Shown here piece after piece: positions 1 through 4,748 of a stretch of 7,350 nt of DNA; positions within the stretch are counted from its first letter, which is position 1; the number at the start of each line of letters is the position of its first letter. The DNA is from Planctomycetaceae bacterium (GTDB lineage Bacteria; Planctomycetota; Planctomycetia; Planctomycetales; Planctomycetaceae): assembly GCA_015487825.1 (NCBI GenBank), contig WFOZ01000279.1, forward strand, positions 1 through 7,350. Direction: 5' to 3'. A program made the position numbers and the translations under genes. Below the pieces are notes generated by a model, which saw only the letters and a list, made by a program, of their open reading frames with translations, did not search any database and was not told the DNA's origin.

Positions 1-697
1 AATGAGCCCAGTTCCACGATGTAGAGGAAAGTTTCTGCAGAGCCTCAGGTGACGAACAGAAAATACTTCCTCGAATTCCCTTTTGACGCATCAACAGAGA
101 AAAATCAAACCCGGCAGGATTTAACGCCGGTGATAAAGAACGTAATTTTCCGATAAGGTAAACGGTATCTCCCGGCCGCAGGAAAGTCGCATCGCCGGAA
201 ATGGTAAGAAGCGTTTTTCCACTTACCTTAGTGGTGCCTGCCTGGTGAATCAGCTCCAGAACCTGAATGGTGCATCGCGTTCGATCTTCTTTACTCCACG
301 CGGAAGTATACTGAGGAGACTTATTGATCAGCAAAACCGGTTCCGATTCGATGCGAACAATCAGACGAACCGGAGTCGATTCTTTTCCTGCAAACCGAAT
401 CAGCGAATCGGGTGAGGTTGTGTTCCACTGCAGATGATGAATCATGCCTCCACATGAAAACAATAAAGCAAACTTCGCTGGTAACAACCACTTCTGAAAG
501 CTCCTGCTACATCGAAACAGGTAACCCCATAACAACAGGCAGAACAACGCAAAACTGATCCATATTCCCAGCGAAGGACCGTTTTCTGTTTCACTAAATT
601 GCCGATCAATGAGTATCCCACATGCAAACGCAATCACACAGAATAATGCCGGCTGTCGATGACCGGCAGCTGAATTGTTCCGGAGATTGCTAACCAT
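1..697 (-). CDS. comEC: ComEC/Rec2-type DNA internalisation protein, N-terminal part (cut by left edge)
   Basis: This is an open frame of 232 codons running off the left edge. ComEC forms the inner-membrane channel that takes up single-stranded DNA in natural transformation. Seen here: hydrophobic segments at about residues 16-30, 43-61 and 72-86, then a soluble beta-rich stretch at about 107-187 fitting the OB-fold/DUF4131 domain that precedes the channel in this family. The best family signature is at about 192-208 (LNPAGFDFSLLMRQKGI), close to the usual 'LNPGGFDYxxWLxxxGI' pattern. The Competence channel domain and any C-terminal metallo-beta-lactamase domain lie outside the window. The ATG at 697 is preferred because an in-frame TAA lies two codons upstream (701-703) and GGTGA at 710-706 is a good ribosome site 8 bases away. 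A terminator sits 25 bases upstream. Family assignment rests on architecture and one motif from memory. Confidence 0.85.
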   Translation of the reverse strand, partial: MVSNLRNNSAAGHRQPALFCVIAFACGILIDRQFSETENGPSLGIWISFALFCLLLWGYLFRCSRSFQKWLLPAKFALLFSCGGMIHHLQWNTTSPDSLIRFAGKESTPVRLIVRIESEPVLLINKSPQYTSAWSKEDRTRCTIQVLELIHQAGTTKVSGKTLLTISGDATFLRPGDTVYLIGKLRSLSPALNPAGFDFSLLMRQKGIRGSIFCSSPEALQKLSSTSWNWAH

Positions 698-722
698 AAA
701 TTACTTCACCAGGCGCATAAAG

Positions 723-749
723 AAAGGGAGACCGGTAAGATCTCCCTTT
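723..749 (-). terminator. Rho-independent terminator after the Cys-rich protein gene
   Basis: AAAGGGAGA (723-731) and TCTCCCTTT (741-749) form a perfect 9-bp stem around a 9-base loop. Read on the minus strand, the 3' arm runs into a T-rich tail (TTTCTTTATG). On the plus strand the hairpin is followed by GACTAAC, so it should act leftward. It lies 31 bases past the stop of the Cys-rich gene and 25 bases before the comEC start. Confidence 0.8.
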
Positions 750-779
750 GACTAACAAATGTACCTGTCCGATGCAAGG

Positions 780-1313
780 TTATGCGTCGTAATTGACAAT
801 AATTCGCCCAGAGGGTCGGACCATGACGTTGACCTCGTATTTTCCGAAATCATAAATCAATTTGCGTCCATGACGCCTGACTTTCACGCAAGGAATTTTG
901 CATGGTGGAACACAAACCTTGATTGTGACACAGGTTGGCCCACACTCAATACAGCATCCTCTGCTTCTGCGTGGTTGAGGCAATGGTACGTCAATCAGGT
1001 ATGGGACCGCACAAGGATGCACACGACGTAAATCGCGATAAACCACATGCGGATATAGCTCTACAATCTGTCCTTCGGAATAAGGTTGGACTGGCTGCTC
1101 ATGCGATTCGACCGGACCATATTGAGCGGAATGTTCCACAGGTTGACCACCTGGAATTGCCTGAGACGGCATCGGTACAGGGACCGGTGCAACTTCACTT
1201 TGTGGAACATAGGTTGCTCCAGGCTGTAAAAGCGTAGGGCCAGCTGCAACAGCAGCTCCCACCAGCATGGTAGAAATTGTCAAACAGGCCAATGCAACAT
1301 TACGAATCTTCAT
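780..1313 (-). CDS. Small secreted Cys- and Pro-rich protein, unknown function
   Basis: I do not recognise a named family for this 177-aa protein. The N-terminus is a classical Sec signal peptide: K2 and R4, a hydrophobic stretch to about residue 22, and a likely cut after AVAA (around 24). Residues 25-80 are rich in Pro, Gln, Val and Glu and probably disordered. The mature chain has eight Cys: C101, C120, C121, C124, C128, C134, C138 and C142, seven of them within 23 residues as a CC-x2-C-x3-C-x5-C-x3-C-x3-C cluster. The tail (about 146-177) is basic then beta-like (YDFGKYEVNVMVRPSGRIIV). An even Cys count in an exported protein suggests disulphides or metal binding (inference). The start is firm: AAGGAG at 1325-1320 lies 6 bases before the ATG. 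It is its own unit, with a terminator at 723-749. Similar small exported Cys-rich proteins are frequent in planctomycetes. Confidence 0.85.
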   Translation of the reverse strand: MKIRNVALACLTISTMLVGAAVAAGPTLLQPGATYVPQSEVAPVPVPMPSQAIPGGQPVEHSAQYGPVESHEQPVQPYSEGQIVELYPHVVYRDLRRVHPCAVPYLIDVPLPQPRRSRGCCIECGPTCVTIKVCVPPCKIPCVKVRRHGRKLIYDFGKYEVNVMVRPSGRIIVNYDA

Positions 1314-1319
1314 GATCTA

Positions 1320-1325
1320 CTCCTT
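1320..1325 (-). promoter_or_regulatory. Strong Shine-Dalgarno site of the Cys-rich protein gene
   Basis: AAGGAG on the minus strand lies 6 bases upstream of the ATG at 1313. It is the clearest ribosome site in the window, and it makes a real gene on this strand more likely than the open frames opposite it. Confidence 0.75.
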
Positions 1326-1339
1326 CGGTGCTCAAAATC

Positions 1340-1370
1340 GCATAACTCTTTTTCAACAAATAAGTTATGC
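1340..1370 (-). repeat. Inverted repeat in the leader of the Cys-rich gene
   Basis: GCATAACT (1340-1347) pairs perfectly with AGTTATGC (1363-1370) across a 15-base spacer. On the minus strand it ends 26 bases before the start codon, upstream of the ribosome site. It could be an mRNA hairpin or a protein-binding site. It lacks a GC-rich stem and a T-run, so it is not a terminator. Confidence 0.5.
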
Positions 1371-1387
1371 ATTAACGAAAGACTCAA

Positions 1388-1409
1388 ATATCACTCCATT
1401 TTGTGATAT
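1388..1409 (-). repeat. Second inverted repeat upstream of the Cys-rich gene
   Basis: ATATCAC (1388-1394) and GTGATAT (1403-1409) are perfect 7-base arms around an 8-base spacer. The 22-base, two-fold symmetric layout is typical in size of a dimeric repressor or activator site. It could also fold in RNA. It lies 17 bases from the 1340-1370 repeat, and the two have different arm sequences. Confidence 0.45.
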
Positions 1410-1459
1410 GAATCGATTTTTCAGAATTACTCTCCAACTCTCCTATACCTCAGCGATCA

Positions 1460-1478
1460 AGTATAACCGCTAATTAGC
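1460..1478 (-). promoter_or_regulatory. Possible promoter region of the Cys-rich gene
   Basis: On the minus strand TATACT (1465-1460) is a good -10-like hexamer, and the 10-base perfect palindrome GCTAATTAGC (1469-1478) lies just upstream, between the -10 and where a -35 would sit. I see no good -35 hexamer at 16-18 bases, so the call is weak. A start here would place both inverted repeats at 1340-1409 in the transcribed leader. Confidence 0.25.
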
Positions 1479-1571
1479 CTTTGTCCTCCAATTTATTGAG
1501 AAATTTGGCAGAGAATTCAGAATTTTCTCATGCTTCAGATGCATAAGTAACCATACATTGATGTTCAATAA

Positions 1572-3413
1572 CTATTCCAGGACTGTGGCTGAATCGAGAG
1601 TCCCGGGCGAAACATATTGTGCGATTTTGGAAACCAGTGTTTTTTTATCAATTGGCTTTGTGATATAATCACTGCAACCGGCATCAAGACATTTTTGACA
1701 ATCCCCCGTCATCGCATGAGCAGTCAGAGCAATAACAGTACCCGCATATCCTTCATTACGAAGTTTCCGTGTCGCTGCGTAGCCATCCAGGACGGGCATC
1801 TGCATATCCATTAAGACTACATCAAATGGATCGCTACCTGTCTGAGCTGTGGTGGCCAAATCAAAAGCAATCTGACCGTTGTCAGCAAAAGTGACCTCAG
1901 CTCCAGCTTTATTCAAAAGATAACCGATGAGTCGTTGATTGATTGCCTGATCTTCGGCAAGCAGGATGCGACGGCCTTCAAGAGAAACTGGTGGTTCATC
2001 AACCGGTTTCTCTACTGATTTTTCGTTACACTGCTCAGCTTTATTGTGGAGCAGTTTGACACCGGCCAGGGGACCGGTAGAAATTGTTACCGAGAAAGTA
2101 CTTCCTTTTCCGGGCAGACTGGTAATAGAGATATTTCCTCCCAGAAATTCGACCAATCGCTGACTGATGGAAAGCCCAAGACCGGTTCCACCATATTTTC
2201 TGGTTGTTGAATTATCAGCCTGAGTAAATGGCTGAAAGAGTTTTTCAATTTTGTCTTCAGTAATTCCGATTCCCGTATCAATGATATCAAACTGAAGTAC
2301 GGGATCTTCACTCAATTCGTTGAGCAGGCGAGTTACAATCTGCACCGAACCGGTTTCCGTAAACTTGATTGCGTTCCCGATGAGATTGATAAGCACCTGG
2401 CGCAACCGTGTAGGATCACTATGAATTGTCTCAGGGATACCCCCTTCAAATCGCACGTTTAACTGCAGATCTTTTTCTGATGCCCGCACACTCATTAATG
2501 TAGTTACGTTTGCAATGATATCGTGAGGAGAACATTCTATCTTCTCAATTTCAAGTTTTCCGGACTCAATTTTGGATAAGTCGAGGATATCATTGATCAG
2601 ATTGATGAGAAATCCTCCATTCTCTTTCACAATGCGGGCAGCTTCAATATTTTCCGGTTTGTTGACATTGCCAAGAAGGATATCTGTGTAACCAAGAATT
2701 GCAGTCATTGGAGTTCGGATTTCATGGCTCATATTAGCGAGAAACTCGGACTTTGATTCATTTGCTGCTTCTGCCTGTTTTCTTGAATCTTCCAGGTCAG
2801 CTTCTGCCTGTTTTTGAGCGGTCAGATCACGGATGATTCCCGTGAATCGAACTCCATAATTCCCATGAACAACTTCACCAACAGAAAGGTGCATCGGAAA
2901 GATTGACCCGTCTTTCTTTTGTCCCATCACCTCTCTGCCAATTCCAATCACATTTTTCTTACCTGTCTTCAGGTAGCAAGCCAGGTAGGCATCATGCTGT
3001 TCCCGATGAGGGGAAGGAATCAGTATTTTTACATTTTCATCAATAACTTCGGATTCAGAATATCCAAAAAGCCGTTCTGCAGCTGAGTTATATGACTTGA
3101 TTAACCCATCACTCGAAATGGTAATAATCGGATCGGCAGCAGTGTTGATAATTGCATCTGCTTTCTCTTTTTCCATTATTGCCAATTGACGTAACGGGCG
3201 AAAGACGAACAACCAAAGCAAGGGAGAACAGATAATTGTCAGGATCAAAGCATCTGCCAGGGCTTCAATCCAACCGCTGACATCAGCTGGTAAAATCAAC
3301 GGGAGCAGAAACATGACAACCGTTTCTGTCAACAAGATTGTCAGCAACACTCTCAAAAAGAAGTGAGTCCATTTGCACTGTTTGCACAGTGTTACAGATT
3401 GCAGGATACTCAT
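1572..3413 (-). CDS. Membrane hybrid sensor histidine kinase with FixL-like PAS and receiver
   Basis: This is a 613-aa hybrid two-component sensor in the inner membrane. Domains in order: a short N-terminus with CKQC (C10, C13); two membrane segments (about 17-41 and 50-72) with almost no periplasmic loop; PAS (about 80-200); a coiled-coil linker (about 196-219, QAEA repeats); HisKA with SHEIRTPM and phospho-acceptor H230; HATPase with N box (N347), DTGIGI (from D379) and GGTGLGLS (408-415); and a receiver (about 481-603) with acidic pair E487/D488, phospho-acceptor D536, T564 and K586. All catalytic motifs are intact. There is no Hpt domain, so phosphate would have to leave through a separate Hpt protein. 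The tiny loop points to cytoplasmic sensing through PAS, which keeps FixL-type haem ligands (H140, R160). The ATG at 3413 was chosen because GGGGAAAAGG ends 8 bases upstream. A GTG at 3485 would add 24 residues but has only a misplaced AAGG. No response-regulator gene is adjacent. Confidence 0.95.
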   Translation of the reverse strand: MSILQSVTLCKQCKWTHFFLRVLLTILLTETVVMFLLPLILPADVSGWIEALADALILTIICSPLLWLFVFRPLRQLAIMEKEKADAIINTAADPIITISSDGLIKSYNSAAERLFGYSESEVIDENVKILIPSPHREQHDAYLACYLKTGKKNVIGIGREVMGQKKDGSIFPMHLSVGEVVHGNYGVRFTGIIRDLTAQKQAEADLEDSRKQAEAANESKSEFLANMSHEIRTPMTAILGYTDILLGNVNKPENIEAARIVKENGGFLINLINDILDLSKIESGKLEIEKIECSPHDIIANVTTLMSVRASEKDLQLNVRFEGGIPETIHSDPTRLRQVLINLIGNAIKFTETGSVQIVTRLLNELSEDPVLQFDIIDTGIGITEDKIEKLFQPFTQADNSTTRKYGGTGLGLSISQRLVEFLGGNISITSLPGKGSTFSVTISTGPLAGVKLLHNKAEQCNEKSVEKPVDEPPVSLEGRRILLAEDQAINQRLIGYLLNKAGAEVTFADNGQIAFDLATTAQTGSDPFDVVLMDMQMPVLDGYAATRKLRNEGYAGTVIALTAHAMTGDCQKCLDAGCSDYITKPIDKKTLVSKIAQYVSPGTLDSATVLE

Positions 3414-3820
3414 CAGAAAAACCTTTTCCCCATGGTGAACAAGGGGTGCCTTGCCCTCATGTTTTGCTGCACGGTGTAATACCACACCTTAACTGGAATC
3501 TGAAACCTAAAGCCATACTGTAGAATAGTAGGTTAGGATTTTTTCAGTCAGAAGAAATTTTCGATGATCTGCAGTAATAGCCTTACGAAATCCTGGAATT
3601 TAATCATCAAAATCGATTCAACAGGAGCAGCAAATGATGCACAAAAAGATTTGTATACAGGGCATCTCATGCCCCCTCGTGTGGATAATTTCAGTTCATC
3701 ATAGAGGATGAATCGAGCATGGCCGGTTTGTTTTATCTGCCATCTCCACTGAAATACTATTGAACGCGCAAGGCGCAAAGATCCTGTCTCTAAGAAAGTG
3801 TTTTACCGAGAGAGGTTGCC
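3414..3820. other. Intergenic region without a convincing gene
   Basis: About 400 bases separate the kinase start from the RraA-like stop. The kinase promoter should lie here. A poor candidate on the minus strand is CTGACT, 18 bases, then TATTCT at about 3550-3521. Small symmetric elements are GGTGT/ACACC (3474-3489) and TTCATC/GATGAA (3695-3712). GCGCAA occurs twice in near-tandem at about 3765-3778. None amounts to a recognisable RNA, riboswitch or mobile-element end. A 76-codon minus-strand frame at 3548-3778 starts with TTG and looks fortuitous. Confidence 0.5.
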
Positions 3821-4537
3821 CTATTTGCCTGTCAACCTTTTAACGAGAGTGGCGATTTCGCCCATACATGCCTGACGGGCCTCTTCGAAACCGGCGGAGG
3901 TGACATTCCCTGATCGAACGTAACCAAGAACGATCTGTTCAGCCTTGATAATTTCTTCACAGACGCCGGGAACTTCACTCGCTATTTCTGCAGGAATGGT
4001 GGTAATGCCGTTGCAGTCGCCGTGCAGCAAGTCATCGGGGCGAACAAGAATGCCTCCAACAGAAACCGGAATGTTAACATCCACAAAATGACAATATCCA
4101 TGAGCTGCCTGTGCCCCGGAAGTGAAGACCGGAAAATCAATTGCTTCGACCTGTTCTAAATCTCGGCCCGTTCCCGATGTAATCAGCCCGGCAGCACCGA
4201 ATGCTTTGTAGGTACTGCACATTACTTCGCCAAAAGTAGCCGCTGCAATCGGGCTATCCAAGTCCTGAAAGACGATCACCGAAGGGAGCTCCATCTTCTC
4301 CATAATTTCCGTTTGAGCGGTCATGCTCGAATACGCATCTCCCCCAACCGGCGCAGCTGAGGCGCGAAATGTTGAAGTGATCGCCAGCCCGACCATTGGC
4401 GGAAAACCAGGAAAGCAGGCCTGGATCATCTCGTTCATATACCCCGCGGTGCGAGAACGTAAATCCCATAACTCAATGGCGTTGCAGACAGTTGGAGTAT
4501 CGTATTTTGCTAATTGCTCAAAAAGTTCTCTGGTCAT
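3821..4537 (-). CDS. RraA-like / HMG-CHA aldolase family protein
   Basis: The family includes class II HMG/CHA aldolases, oxaloacetate decarboxylases and the RNase E inhibitor RraA, which share one fold and differ in substrate. Seen in this 238-aa form: an opening typical of the family ([20 protein letters not shown]); [20 protein letters not shown] at about 103-122; the G-x-R-D signature with R125/D126, where Arg binds substrate carboxylate and Asp helps hold the divalent metal; FPVF at about 135-138; and [16 protein letters not shown] at about 167-182, the usual 'GDxVxxDxxGVxxxP' closing motif. Because R-D is kept, an aldolase or decarboxylase is likelier than a pure regulator, but substrate cannot be read from sequence. 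Start: the frame stays open to a GTG at 4771, but the extra 78 residues resemble no family N-terminus and would overlap the divergent gene's start. The ATG at 4537 has a modest GAGAG site 7 bases upstream. No catabolic partner genes are adjacent. Confidence 0.9.
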   Translation of the reverse strand: MTRELFEQLAKYDTPTVCNAIELWDLRSRTAGYMNEMIQACFPGFPPMVGLAITSTFRASAAPVGGDAYSSMTAQTEIMEKMELPSVIVFQDLDSPIAAATFGEVMCSTYKAFGAAGLITSGTGRDLEQVEAIDFPVFTSGAQAAHGYCHFVDVNIPVSVGGILVRPDDLLHGDCNGITTIPAEIASEVPGVCEEIIKAEQIVLGYVRSGNVTSAGFEEARQACMGEIATLVKRLTGK

Positions 4538-4748
4538 CACTTCGCTCTCTGGAGTGGATTCGTTGCCGGGATATTTTTTACTTTCGCTCAGAATACGTAT
4601 CTTTGCCTCACTTGGCAATGCAGAGGCTGCTTTATCAAATCCCCTCTCAATTTTCAAATATTCCCTGAGCAATTTGTCTCTCTCTGCCTGTTCCGGTACG
4701 ATAGAGGCTGTTGCTATTAAAGAATACCTTGAAGCTCGATCAGGTTTT
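4538..4748. promoter_or_regulatory. Divergent intergenic region between the RraA-like and propeller genes
   Basis: These 211 bases separate two genes read in opposite directions, so both promoters should be here. On the plus strand, TTGGCA (4612-4617) and TCAAAT (4635-4640) lie 17 bases apart, a weak sigma-70-like pair. I see no strong operator palindrome. The stretch happens to be open in several frames, which explains the apparent N-terminal extension of the RraA-like protein. Confidence 0.4.

Noticed and set aside
759..1237. Plus-strand open frames at 759-1031 and 935-1237
   Set aside because: They lie opposite the Cys-rich gene, which has a signal peptide, a strong ribosome site and a terminator. 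The plus-strand translations show no domain and no ribosome site.
1497..1530. TGAGAAATT / AATTTTCTCA imperfect hairpin downstream of the kinase as its terminator
   Set aside because: The stem is AT-rich with a bulge, and the minus-strand tail is ATAAATT rather than a T-run. It is too weak to call.
3367..3396. CACTG / CAGTG inverted repeat and repeated TTTGCAC in the kinase N-terminus
   Set aside because: It is inside coding sequence and explained by the CKQCK codons; the arms are only 5 bases.
3548..3778. 76-codon minus-strand frame between the kinase and the RraA-like gene
   Set aside because: It starts with TTG, has no well-spaced ribosome site, and its translation shows no signal peptide, motif or plausible composition.
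3783..3815. Hairpin just past the RraA-like stop (CCTxTCTC / GAGAxAGG) as a terminator
   Set aside because: There is a mismatch in the stem, a 17-base loop and no T-run on the minus strand.
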